Shown one piece after another: positions 17,796-26,136 of a stretch of 64,000 bases of DNA. The notes beneath the pieces were generated by a model. The model saw only the letters and a list, made by a program, of their open reading frames with translations, was not told the DNA's origin and made no database searches. The stretch spans positions 347,649 to 411,648 of the forward strand of contig NZ_JAAXGE010000014.1 of the NCBI RefSeq assembly GCF_014750685.1, in the 5' to 3' direction. Made by a program: the position numbers and the translations under genes. Every line of letters starts with the position of its first letter. Position 1 is the stretch's first letter. This DNA is from Bacteroides sp. GM023 (GTDB taxonomy: Bacteria > Bacteroidota > Bacteroidia > Bacteroidales > Bacteroidaceae).

Positions 17796-19004
17796 TTATT
17801 TCATGAATTCTTTTATAAACTCGTCTTCTTTCAGCAGACCGTAACTACCGCTACAAGCCGATACTTCATCATACGTCTGCACTTCGTCCGGTTCGATACC
17901 CGGATACCAAATAAGGAACGGGATAGGGTCGGCAGTATGCGTGCGAAGTTCGCATGGAGTGGGATGGTCGGGCAATACGGCTATCGCAACCGGTTCGTCC
18001 CAGTTTTTCACTGCTTCATAGATAGGGCCTACGGCACGCTTGTCGAGATTCTCGATTGTCAGGAGTTTCAGGTCGATGTCTCCTTCGTGTCCCGCCTCAT
18101 CGCTGGCTTCGATATGCAGATAGACAAAGTCGTCCGTCTTCAGAGCTTCCAGGGCAGCAGCTACTTTATTTTCATAATTCGTATTGTAAAGTCCGGTAGC
18201 TCCTTCTACTGCGATGCGGCGCAAGCCTGCATAGTAGCCAATTCCGTTTATCAGGTCGACAGCCGAGATTACCGCTCCTTTCTTCACTTGCGGAAAGGTT
18301 TCGGAGAAGGTAGGCATCTGCGGACGGTAACCGGGACTCCAAGGCCATATGCTGTTAGCAGGGTCTTTGCCTTCGGCGATACGTTTCAGGTTCAGCGGAT
18401 GGTCTTTCAGCAGTTTCTGTGATTTCAGAATCAGGTCATTAATCAAGTCAGCCGTTTCCTGAGCTTCCGGCACTAATGGTTTCACCATCAATGGACGGAA
18501 AGGTTTCAAAGGCACATCGTGCGGCGGGGTACAATCCAATTCTTTGTTTCCCCCTTTGATAACTAACAGATGGCGGTACTGAACTCCCGTGTGGAAACGC
18601 ACGCGGTCATTTCCCAGTTTCTCTTGCAGGTATTGAATCAATACGTCTGCTTCTTCTGTCGAGATATGTCCCGAAGAGTGATTTTTCAGAATCTCCCCTT
18701 CTACGCAAATCAGATTGCAACGCATCGCCATCTCTCCCGGTTGCAGGTCTACGCCGATACTGGCTGCTTCCAGCGGCCCGCGGCCTTCGTACACCTTCGG
18801 AAGATTATATCCCAAAACGGACATATTGGCGACCTCACTACCCGGATGGAAACCTTCGGCTACGGTGCTCAACCGTCCGACACGTCCCATGCGGGCTAAC
18901 TTATCCATGTAAGGCGTCTTTGCATATTGCAGGAGCGTCTTGTCCCCTAATGACTTCACTGGCCAGTCGGCCATTCCGTCTCCCAATATGATAATATACT
19001 TCAT
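17796..19004 (-). CDS. ApgM-like phosphotransferase, likely the operon's homoserine kinase
   Basis: A 402-residue member of the alkaline-phosphatase superfamily, archaeal-type cofactor-independent phosphoglycerate mutase branch. Metal and nucleophile motifs include IILGDGMADWP, GSEVANMSVLGYN, GRGPLEAASIG, HIEASDEAGHEGD and VLPDHPTPC. It lies between thrA and thrC, and no GHMP-type homoserine kinase (thrB) is present. In several Bacteroidota an ApgM relative phosphorylates homoserine, and position strongly supports that role here. Automated annotation usually says phosphoglycerate mutase. The cytoplasmic product would be O-phosphohomoserine for ThrC. Confidence 0.8.
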   Translation of the reverse strand: MKYIIILGDGMADWPVKSLGDKTLLQYAKTPYMDKLARMGRVGRLSTVAEGFHPGSEVANMSVLGYNLPKVYEGRGPLEAASIGVDLQPGEMAMRCNLICVEGEILKNHSSGHISTEEADVLIQYLQEKLGNDRVRFHTGVQYRHLLVIKGGNKELDCTPPHDVPLKPFRPLMVKPLVPEAQETADLINDLILKSQKLLKDHPLNLKRIAEGKDPANSIWPWSPGYRPQMPTFSETFPQVKKGAVISAVDLINGIGYYAGLRRIAVEGATGLYNTNYENKVAAALEALKTDDFVYLHIEASDEAGHEGDIDLKLLTIENLDKRAVGPIYEAVKNWDEPVAIAVLPDHPTPCELRTHTADPIPFLIWYPGIEPDEVQTYDEVSACSGSYGLLKEDEFIKEFMK

Positions 19005-19021
19005 AAATTGAAAATTGAGAA

Positions 19022-19092
19022 TTGAGAATTAAAAAATGAAAGAAAGCCTAAGGTTCGTTTCCGAATGGTATTTCTCAATTTTTAATTCTCAA
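19022..19092. repeat. AT-rich inverted repeat between thrA and the homoserine kinase gene
   Basis: Arms ttgagaattaaaaaatg (19022-19038) and caatttttaattctcaa (19076-19092) pair over 17 bp with one mismatch. The loop is 37 nt, and additional attgaga copies lie just outside. The wording matches miniature repeats common between Bacteroides genes. It fills nearly the whole 99-bp gap inside the thr operon and could modulate the ratio of the two products. Confidence 0.6.
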
Positions 19093-19103
19093 CTTTTAAT
19101 TTA

Positions 19104-21539
19104 TTAAACGTTTGCGATGCTCATTATATCGGCAAAGACTCCGGCAGCAGTCACACCCGCACCGGCACCGTATCCCTGAATCATCATCGGATATTCCTTA
19201 TAACGTTCCGTAGTCAGCAGGATGATGTTGTTGCTGCCTTCCAGACCGTAGAACGGATGGTTGGCTCCTACTTCCTGCAGGCCGACAGAGGCTTTTCCAT
19301 TCTCCAGCTTAGCGACGAAGCGCCAGTGCTTATTCTCTTTTTCCAATACTTGGCGACGGGCTTCAAAGTCAGCGTCCAGGCTCGGTACACGTTTCCAGAA
19401 GTCATCCAAAGAACCTTCGAAGAAGTCGTTCGGAACAAAGAGGTTCTTTTCCACGTCTTCCTGTTCGATGCGGTATCCGGCTTCACGTGCCAGGATAACC
19501 AGTTTGCGAATTACGTCTTTACCACTAAGGTCGATACGCGGGTCGGGTTCGGAGTAACGTTCTTCCTGCGCCATCTTGATGGTGCGGCTGAAAGGAATAT
19601 CAGCGCTAATCTTATTAAAGATATAGTTCAATGTACCCGAGAGTACAGCTTCAATCTTCAATATCTTGTCACCACTATGTATCAGGTCGTTGATTGTATT
19701 GATAATCGGAAGTCCCGCACCTACGTTTGTTTCAAACAGATACTTCACGCCACGTTGACGGGCAATCGTTTTCAAGTCGCGGTAGTTCTCGTAAGCCGAA
19801 GAAGCGGCAATCTTGTTGGCAGCTACTACGGAGATATTATGCTCTAACAAATCCTTGTAAAGCGATGCAATGTCGGGGCTTGCCGTACAGTCTACAAATA
19901 CAGAGTTGAAGATATTCATTCCGACTATTTCATCGCGGATAGATTGCAAGCTGCTGTCTTCACCTTTTTCTTGCAGTTCTTCACGGAAGTTAGCGAGGTC
20001 AAAACCTTTACGGCTGAACATAGCCTTGGCTGCATCAATGATACCTACCACATGAAGTTTCAGCCCGTTTTCCATCATTAACTTCTGCTGCTGGCAACGA
20101 ATCTGTTCCACCAGGCTACCGCCTACCGTACCGATACCGCAGATAAAGAGATTCAATACCTGATATTCGGACAGGAAGAAGGAGTCATGGATGACGTTCA
20201 GTGATTTGCGCAAGGATTTGGAATCGACTACAAAAGAGATGTTGGTTTCCGAAGCACCCTGTGCACAGGCGATAACGTTAATACCGTTACGTCCCAGCGT
20301 ACCGAAGAGTTTACCTGCGATACCCGGCGTGTGTTTCATATTCTCGCCAACGATAGCAACCGTAGCCAGATTTCTTTCCGCGAGAATCGGAGAAATCTCT
20401 CCCATCTCGATTTCTTTGGCAAATTCTTCGTTCAGCACTTCGCAAGCCAAGTCGGCATCGGCATTACGCACACCGATGGAAGTACTGTTTTCTGATGAAG
20501 CCTGGGATACGAGGAATACACTGATTCCGTTCTTTGCCAACGCCTTGAAGATGCGGTAGTTGACACCAATCACACCTACCATACCGAGTCCCTGAACAGT
20601 AATCAGGCTCGTATCGTTGATGGAAGAAATACCTTTAATGGCTTTGCAGTGCGGATTGGAAACTTCCTGTTTGATGATAGTTCCTACTCCGTCCGGATTG
20701 AATGTATTCTTTATTATAATAGGTATATTCTTGTGGCATACCGGATAAATAGTCGGCGGATAGACTACTTTCGCACCGAAATTACAAAGTTCGGTTGCTT
20801 CTACGTAAGTCAGTTCGGCAATCGTATAGGCTGTTGAGATGACACGCGGGTCAGCTGTCATAAAGCCGTCCACGTCCGTCCATATTTCCAAGCTGTTGGC
20901 ATCGAGCGCCGCAGCAATAATGGATGCTGTATAGTCCGAGCCACCACGACCGAGGTTGGTCACATCGCCTGAGATTTTATCAGAAGAGATGAATCCGGGC
21001 ACTAACGCCACTTTCGGAACGGAACTGAAAGCGTCCTTCACCAACTTATGAGTCAGCTCAACATCCAGTGTATGTTTATTATGCTTCTTTTCTGTCTTGA
21101 TAAAAGTGCGCGAATCGAACCATTTTGCCCCTTCAATCAGTTCGGCAACGATAATGGATGAAAGGCGTTCTCCATAGCTGACGATAGTATCCGATGTCTT
21201 CGGGGAAAGGTCTTTAATCAGGTAGATTCCCTGGAATATGTCTTTCAACTCGTTCAGTAGTTCGCCAATCTGACGTTGCAACGATGTCTGCTTTTCTCCG
21301 GTAGGAAACACTTCCTTAATCATCTCCACGTGACGATAAACGATTTCGCGGAACTCGCCTTCATAGGCCGAATCTCCCACTGCCGCCATCTTCGATGTGT
21401 TTATCAATTTGTCAGTGATGCCTCCCAATGCGGAAACAACTACAATTACCGGCTCGCCGGCCGACTCTACAATTCTCTTTACGCTTAAAATGCTGTTCAC
21501 GGAACCTACGGACGTTCCGCCGAATTTCATTACTTTCAT
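19104..21539 (-). CDS. thrA: Bifunctional aspartokinase / homoserine dehydrogenase
   Basis: At 811 residues it has the full ThrA size. The aspartokinase domain (1 to about 300) has MKVMKFGGTSVGS, VSYGERLSS, NLGRGGSDYTA and WTDVDGFMTADPR. A regulatory ACT region lies around 310-460 (VIGVNYRIFKALAKNGISVF, GVNVIACAQGASETNISFVV-like). The homoserine dehydrogenase half follows (FICGIGTVGGSLVEQI, NVGAGLPIINTINDL, VLSGTLNYIFN, SEPDPRIDLSGKDV). It catalyses the first and third steps of the aspartate pathway, probably with threonine feedback. First gene of the thr operon. A 130-190-nt leader with a candidate regulatory peptide precedes it. Confidence 0.96.
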   Translation of the reverse strand: MKVMKFGGTSVGSVNSILSVKRIVESAGEPVIVVVSALGGITDKLINTSKMAAVGDSAYEGEFREIVYRHVEMIKEVFPTGEKQTSLQRQIGELLNELKDIFQGIYLIKDLSPKTSDTIVSYGERLSSIIVAELIEGAKWFDSRTFIKTEKKHNKHTLDVELTHKLVKDAFSSVPKVALVPGFISSDKISGDVTNLGRGGSDYTASIIAAALDANSLEIWTDVDGFMTADPRVISTAYTIAELTYVEATELCNFGAKVVYPPTIYPVCHKNIPIIIKNTFNPDGVGTIIKQEVSNPHCKAIKGISSINDTSLITVQGLGMVGVIGVNYRIFKALAKNGISVFLVSQASSENSTSIGVRNADADLACEVLNEEFAKEIEMGEISPILAERNLATVAIVGENMKHTPGIAGKLFGTLGRNGINVIACAQGASETNISFVVDSKSLRKSLNVIHDSFFLSEYQVLNLFICGIGTVGGSLVEQIRCQQQKLMMENGLKLHVVGIIDAAKAMFSRKGFDLANFREELQEKGEDSSLQSIRDEIVGMNIFNSVFVDCTASPDIASLYKDLLEHNISVVAANKIAASSAYENYRDLKTIARQRGVKYLFETNVGAGLPIINTINDLIHSGDKILKIEAVLSGTLNYIFNKISADIPFSRTIKMAQEERYSEPDPRIDLSGKDVIRKLVILAREAGYRIEQEDVEKNLFVPNDFFEGSLDDFWKRVPSLDADFEARRQVLEKENKHWRFVAKLENGKASVGLQEVGANHPFYGLEGSNNIILLTTERYKEYPMMIQGYGAGAGVTAAGVFADIMSIANV

Positions 21540-21671
21540 GAAGATACTTATTTAAATGCAATGTCCTGTGTATAGTTTATTACAGAACGATTGGTTGTTT
21601 ACGAATAAAATTGAATTTGAATTTTGCCTACTTACACAGGCGTGAATCACGTAGATACACAAAACTATCCA

Positions 21672-21731
21672 TTAACCCCTAAGGGTCATGGTACACATCG
21701 ATGTGACTGTATGTGGATAGTACTTCATCAT
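21672..21731 (-). CDS. Candidate thr-operon leader peptide
   Basis: A 19-codon frame MMKYYPHTVTSMCTMTLRG ends in TAA, 132 nt before thrA. It has four Thr and four Met in total, with T-V-T-S-M-C-T-M-T in the middle. It starts about 30 nt downstream of a TAnnTTTG box. The coding stretch is enclosed by an inverted repeat (minus strand ACTATCCA ... TGGATAGT, + positions 21664-21671 and 21713-21720). This is the arrangement of attenuation leaders, but no terminator with a T tract was found, and the frame is short enough to be chance. Confidence 0.4.
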   Translation of the reverse strand: MMKYYPHTVTSMCTMTLRG

Positions 21732-21766
21732 AGTCCTGTTTCTACTCTTGTTTTTGATAAGTGTCG

Positions 21767-21774
21767 CAAAAGTA
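21767..21774 (-). promoter_or_regulatory. -7 box of the threonine operon
   Basis: The minus strand reads TACTTTTG (TAnnTTTG). It gives a leader of about 220 nt before thrA. No well-spaced -33 TTTG was seen. Confidence 0.5.
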
Positions 21775-21904
21775 ATAATAAAAACGTTCAATCTATCACT
21801 TTTTCCGGTTTTTTTCTGATAAAAAGAATATTTCGGCTTCTTTCCGCCTTGTAATTTCCCTTAACTTTTATGACATTTTGCTATTAATATTTCATTTATA
21901 TTAT

Positions 21905-21912
21905 TATATTTG
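21905..21912 (+). promoter_or_regulatory. -7 box of the asparaginase gene; decides its start
   Basis: TATATTTG fits TAnnTTTG. It lies inside a possible TTG-initiated extension (from 21878), so the extension cannot be translated from this promoter. The ATG at 21938 is therefore preferred. Confidence 0.6.
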
Positions 21913-21937
21913 CGAAAACGAACGTACAAATCAGCTT

Positions 21938-22975
21938 ATGAACCCGCTAAATACTTCCGTATTGTTAATATACACCGGTGGAACAATTGGAATGATTGAG
22001 AACACCGTGACAGGCGCATTGGAGAGCTTCAATTTTGAACAACTCCAAAAGCACGTCCCCGAATTACAGAAATTCAACTTCCCGATTGATACGTATCAGT
22101 TCGACCCGCCGATGGATTCTTCGGACATGGAACCGGATATGTGGCGGAAACTGGTTCACATCATTCATGAGAATTATGACCGTTATCAGGGCTTTGTCAT
22201 TCTGCACGGCACGGATACGATGGCTTATACTGCTTCCGCACTTAGCTTTATGCTGGAAGGACTGGACAAACCTGTTATCCTGACGGGTTCCCAACTTCCC
22301 ATCGGAGTACTCCGCACCGACGGGAAAGAAAATCTGATGACGAGCATCGAGATTGCTATCGCGCAGAATAAAGAGGGAAAGGCGCTTGTTCCTGAAGTCT
22401 GCATCTTCTTTGAGAATCATTTGATGCGGGGCAACCGGACGACGAAAATCAATGCGGAGAATTTCAATGCGTTCCGGTCGTTCAATTATCCGGTACTGGC
22501 GGAAGCGGGGATTCATATTAAATATAATAATGTACAGATTCATGTGAACGGAGAGGAACGGGAATTGAAGCCGCATTATTTATTGGATACGAATGTAGTG
22601 GTATTGAAGCTGTTTCCGGGGATTCAGGAGAATGTAATAGCTACTATTTTAGATATAAAAGGGCTGAAAGGTGTTATACTCGAAACGTATGGCTCGGGGA
22701 ATGCTCCCCGCAAAGAATGGTTTATCCGCCGACTTTGCCAGGCCAGTGAACGTGGAATTGTGATTGTCAATGTGACACAATGCAGCGCTGGGATGGTGGA
22801 AATGGAGCGTTACGAAACGGGATACCAGTTATTGCAGGCAGGTGTTGTCTCCGGTTATGACAGTACGACCGAGTCGGCAGTTACCAAATTAATGTTCCTG
22901 TTGGGGCACGGATATACGCCGGATGAGGTACGCGACCGGATGAACCGGTCGATAGCGGGCGAGATAACATTATAG
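21938..22975 (+). CDS. ansA: Type I (cytoplasmic) L-asparaginase
   Basis: A 345-residue enzyme hydrolysing asparagine to aspartate and ammonia. Both active-site signatures are present: LLIYTGGTIGMIEN near residue 10 with the first Thr, and VILHGTDTMAYTASAL near 85-100 with the second Thr/Asp. GSQLPIGVLRTDGKENL and LETYGSGNAPRKEWF are typical. No signal peptide is present from the chosen ATG, and length fits AnsA. It is followed by a hairpin at 22997-23027. Confidence 0.93.
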   Translation: MNPLNTSVLLIYTGGTIGMIENTVTGALESFNFEQLQKHVPELQKFNFPIDTYQFDPPMDSSDMEPDMWRKLVHIIHENYDRYQGFVILHGTDTMAYTASALSFMLEGLDKPVILTGSQLPIGVLRTDGKENLMTSIEIAIAQNKEGKALVPEVCIFFENHLMRGNRTTKINAENFNAFRSFNYPVLAEAGIHIKYNNVQIHVNGEERELKPHYLLDTNVVVLKLFPGIQENVIATILDIKGLKGVILETYGSGNAPRKEWFIRRLCQASERGIVIVNVTQCSAGMVEMERYETGYQLLQAGVVSGYDSTTESAVTKLMFLLGHGYTPDEVRDRMNRSIAGEITL

Positions 22976-22996
22976 GATACACCTATTCTATTAGGC

Positions 22997-23027
22997 AGGG
23001 ATAACTTATTTCTAATAAATTATCCCT
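22997..23027 (+). terminator. Terminator of ansA overlapping the radA promoter
   Basis: AGGGATAA (22997-23004) pairs with TTATCCCT (23020-23027) across a 15-nt loop, followed by ATTTTTG. The final T of the stem is also the first base of the downstream -7 box. Confidence 0.6.
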
Positions 23028-23034
23028 ATTTTTG
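23027..23034 (+). promoter_or_regulatory. -7 box of radA
   Basis: TATTTTTG matches TAnnTTTG. It overlaps the TTG of a possible upstream start, supporting the ATG at 23062. Confidence 0.55.
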
Positions 23035-23061
23035 TACCCTACAATAAAGGAAGGAATTTCG

Positions 23062-24429
23062 ATGGCAAAAGAGAAAACCGTATATGTATGCAGTAATTGC
23101 GGACAAGACTCACCGAAATGGGTTGGCAAATGTCCGTCGTGTGGAGAGTGGAATACGTATGTAGAGGAAATCGTACGGAAAGAACCAACCAACCGCCGAC
23201 CGGTGTCGGGCATTGAGACGCAGAAGCCCAAACCCGTTGTCCTCAGCGAAATAGAAGCGGATGACGAACCACGCATCAATATGCACGATGATGAACTGAA
23301 TCGTGTGCTGGGCGGCGGACTCGTGCCGGGTTCTCTCGTCCTGATAGGCGGCGAACCGGGAATCGGTAAATCAACGCTTGTCATGCAGACTGTACTGCAT
23401 ATGCCTGAGAAAAAGATTCTCTATGTATCCGGCGAAGAGAGTGCACGGCAACTGAAACTTCGTGCCGACCGTCTTTCCGGTGCCTCCAGTGATTGCCTGA
23501 TTGTCTGCGAGACTTCGCTCGAACAGATTTATGTGCATATCAAGAATACAAATCCCGATTTGGTTATCATCGATTCTATACAGACCATTTCCACAGAGAA
23601 TATCGAATCGTCTCCCGGAAGTATCGCGCAGGTCAGGGAGTGTTCCGCTTCTATTCTCCGGTTTGCGAAGGAGACGCATACGCCGGTATTTCTTATCGGA
23701 CATATTAATAAGGAAGGAAGCATCGCAGGTCCCAAGGTTTTGGAACATATCGTTGATACCGTTCTTCAGTTTGAAGGCGACCAGCATTATATGTACCGCA
23801 TTCTGCGCAGCATCAAGAATCGTTTCGGCAGTACGGCAGAATTAGGTATCTATGAAATGAGACAGGACGGGTTGCGTCAGGTGAGTAATCCTTCGGAGCT
23901 TTTGTTAAGCCAGGACCATGAAGGAATGAGCGGAGTAGCCATTGCTTCTGCCATTGAAGGGATACGTCCGTTCCTGATTGAGACACAGGCTTTAGTGAGT
24001 TCTGCCGTTTATGGAAATCCGCAGCGGTCGGCAACCGGTTTCGATTTGAGAAGAATGAATATGCTTCTCGCCGTTCTCGAAAAGCGCGTAGGCTTCAAGC
24101 TTGCACAAAAAGATGTATTCCTGAATATTGCCGGGGGACTGAAAGTGAATGACCCGGCTATCGACTTGCCTGTCATCAGCGCTATTCTTTCTTCAAATAT
24201 GGATGCAGCCATCGAACCGGAAGTCTGCATGGCGGGAGAAATCGGACTGTCGGGAGAAATTCGCCCCGTGAACAGGATAGAGCAACGTATCGGAGAAGCT
24301 GAAAAATTAGGCTTCAAACGCTTTCTGCTGCCGAAATATAATTTGCAGGGTATCGATACGAAAAAGTTAAAGATAGAATTAGTACCTGTAAGAAAGGTAG
24401 AAGAGGCGTTCAGAGCCTTATTCGGATAA
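23062..24429 (+). CDS. radA: DNA repair protein RadA
   Basis: This 455-residue ATPase helps branch migration in recombination. Its N-terminal zinc finger is CSNCGQDSPKWVGKCPSCGEW. The RecA-like core has Walker A GGEPGIGKSTL, Walker B LVIIDSIQTI and the RadA-specific KNRFG motif (SIKNRFGSTAELG). The C-terminal Lon-protease-like domain includes AEIGLSGEIRPV-type sequence (MAGEIGLSGEIRPVNRIEQR). The start at 23062 gives MAKEKTVYVC, as in homologues. An earlier TTG at 23032 lies within the promoter. Confidence 0.96.
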   Translation: MAKEKTVYVCSNCGQDSPKWVGKCPSCGEWNTYVEEIVRKEPTNRRPVSGIETQKPKPVVLSEIEADDEPRINMHDDELNRVLGGGLVPGSLVLIGGEPGIGKSTLVMQTVLHMPEKKILYVSGEESARQLKLRADRLSGASSDCLIVCETSLEQIYVHIKNTNPDLVIIDSIQTISTENIESSPGSIAQVRECSASILRFAKETHTPVFLIGHINKEGSIAGPKVLEHIVDTVLQFEGDQHYMYRILRSIKNRFGSTAELGIYEMRQDGLRQVSNPSELLLSQDHEGMSGVAIASAIEGIRPFLIETQALVSSAVYGNPQRSATGFDLRRMNMLLAVLEKRVGFKLAQKDVFLNIAGGLKVNDPAIDLPVISAILSSNMDAAIEPEVCMAGEIGLSGEIRPVNRIEQRIGEAEKLGFKRFLLPKYNLQGIDTKKLKIELVPVRKVEEAFRALFG

Positions 24430-24465
24430 ACAAAAAAGCTAGGAATCTAACAGATTATAATAGTA

Positions 24466-26118
24466 ATGACACAAGAATATCAACTACGCATACTTCCCGA
24501 GATTGCCGCAAACGAACAGCGTTTGAAAGAGTATCTTTCCGACGAAAAAGGAATCAACCTTCGCAATATCACTGCTGTCCGAATTTTAAAACGGAGCATT
24601 GACGCACGCCAACGGACTATATTTGTCAATCTAAAGGTGCAGGTTTACGTCAATGAGATGCCGAAAGAGGATGAATACGAACATACTATATATAATAATG
24701 TGGAAGGAAAGCCACAGGTTATTGTAGTCGGTGCAGGCCCCGGCGGATTGTTTGCCGCCTTGCGTCTTATCGAACTCGGCTTACGTCCGGTTATCGTGGA
24801 ACGGGGAAAAGATGTACGCGAACGTAAAAAGGATTTAGCGCAAATCAGTAGGGAACATACGATAAACCCGGAATCAAATTACAGCTTTGGCGAAGGGGGG
24901 GCAGGTGCTTACTCGGATGGAAAGCTCTATACCCGCAGCAAGAAAAGGGGAAATGTAGATAAGATACTGAATGTGTTTTGCCAACATGGGGCATCCGCAG
25001 CGATATTGGCAGATGCGCATCCGCATATCGGAACCGATAAACTGCCGCGTGTCATAGAGAATATGCGAAATAAAATTATCGAATGTGGTGGTGAAGTACA
25101 TTTCGAGACTCGGATGGATGCGCTAATCATCGAGAGCAACGAAATAAAAGGAATCGAAACGAATACAGGAAAGACATTTCTCGGTCCTGTTATCCTGGCT
25201 ACGGGACATTCGGCAAGGGATGTATATCGTTGGCTGGCTGCAAATGATGTCACTATCGAAGCGAAAGGTATTGCAGTCGGCGTACGCCTGGAGCATCCGG
25301 CAATGCTGATTGACCAACTACAATATCATAATAAGAACGGCAGAGGGAAGTACTTGCCTGCTGCCGAATATAGTTTCGTTACCCAGGCGGAAGGCAGAGG
25401 GGTATACAGTTTCTGTATGTGTCCCGGCGGATTCATCGTTCCTGCTGCCAGCGGACCGGAACAGGTAGTAGTAAACGGTATGTCTCCTTCCAACCGTGGT
25501 TCACGCTGGAGCAACTCGGGAATGGTAGTAGAGATACAACCGGAAGATTTGGGTAATGAAGAATTTCAAATGAAGAATGAAGAATTGGCTGCGCAGCAGA
25601 ATGAACAGTTGCTTGCTATTAATCCTTCATTGAGCATCTCCCAACTTTCAACTCTTAATTCCCAACTTCTCCCTGTCCTCCACTTTCAGGAAGACTTGGA
25701 ACGTCAGTGCTGGCTGCAAGGTGGCAGACGGCAAACAGCTCCGGCACAACGTATGCTGGATTTCACCCGTAAGAAATTAAGTTATGACTTGCCCGAATCT
25801 TCGTATGCTCCGGGATTGATTTCTTCTCCGCTTCACTTTTGGATGCCGGAGTTTATCAGCAAGAGATTATCTCTTGGTTTCCAACAGTTCGGACGCAGCA
25901 GTCATGGCTTCCTGACTAACGAAGCGGTGATGATTGGAGTAGAAACACGTACTTCTTCTCCTGTCCGTATCGTACGCGACAAGGAGACATTGCAACACAT
26001 ATCGGTTCGTGGACTATTCCCCTGCGGGGAGGGGGCAGGCTATGCCGGTGGTATTGTTTCTGCCGGAGTAGATGGCGAACGATGTGCGGAAGCGGCCGCT
26101 AACTATCTGAATCAATAA
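24466..26118 (+). CDS. FAD-dependent dehydrogenase (NAD(P)/FAD-utilising, COG2509-like)
   Basis: A 550-residue cytoplasmic flavoprotein. A small N-terminal ferredoxin-like domain (about 1-75, including ILKRSIDARQR) precedes the Rossmann FAD-binding GAGPGGLFAALRLIELG (about 87-105) and the NYSFGEGGAGAYSDGKLYTR motif. The C-terminal part has HGFLTNEAVMIGVETRTSSP and GLFPCGEGAGYAGGIVSAG. Residues about 363-403 are a low-complexity, Gln/Asn/Ser/Leu-rich stretch that interrupts the usual path from VEIQPEDL to FQEDLERQCWLQGGRRQTAPAQR. It appears to be a repeat insertion kept in frame. Substrate unknown. It lies 36 bp after radA. Confidence 0.85.
   Translation: MTQEYQLRILPEIAANEQRLKEYLSDEKGINLRNITAVRILKRSIDARQRTIFVNLKVQVYVNEMPKEDEYEHTIYNNVEGKPQVIVVGAGPGGLFAALRLIELGLRPVIVERGKDVRERKKDLAQISREHTINPESNYSFGEGGAGAYSDGKLYTRSKKRGNVDKILNVFCQHGASAAILADAHPHIGTDKLPRVIENMRNKIIECGGEVHFETRMDALIIESNEIKGIETNTGKTFLGPVILATGHSARDVYRWLAANDVTIEAKGIAVGVRLEHPAMLIDQLQYHNKNGRGKYLPAAEYSFVTQAEGRGVYSFCMCPGGFIVPAASGPEQVVVNGMSPSNRGSRWSNSGMVVEIQPEDLGNEEFQMKNEELAAQQNEQLLAINPSLSISQLSTLNSQLLPVLHFQEDLERQCWLQGGRRQTAPAQRMLDFTRKKLSYDLPESSYAPGLISSPLHFWMPEFISKRLSLGFQQFGRSSHGFLTNEAVMIGVETRTSSPVRIVRDKETLQHISVRGLFPCGEGAGYAGGIVSAGVDGERCAEAAANYLNQ
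25552..25675. repeat. In-frame miniature-repeat-like insertion within the FAD gene
   Basis: The left part contains aatgaagaatgaagaatt and the palindrome gctgcgcagc. The right part contains caactttcaactcttaattc and cccaacttc. This is the vocabulary of intergenic Bacteroides miniature repeats and of the element at 19022-19092, not of coding sequence. It encodes about 41 residues without breaking the frame. Confidence 0.55.
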
Positions 26119-26136
26119 TCTTAACAATAGAAAAGA

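Noticed and set aside
19257..20559. Several plus-strand frames of about 100-200 codons over thrA
   Set aside because: They lack recognisable domains and lie wholly within a conserved bifunctional enzyme gene.
21878..21937. TTG-initiated N-terminal extension of asparaginase
   Set aside because: A TAnnTTTG promoter box (21905-21912) lies inside the extension, and the ATG at 21938 gives the usual N-terminus.
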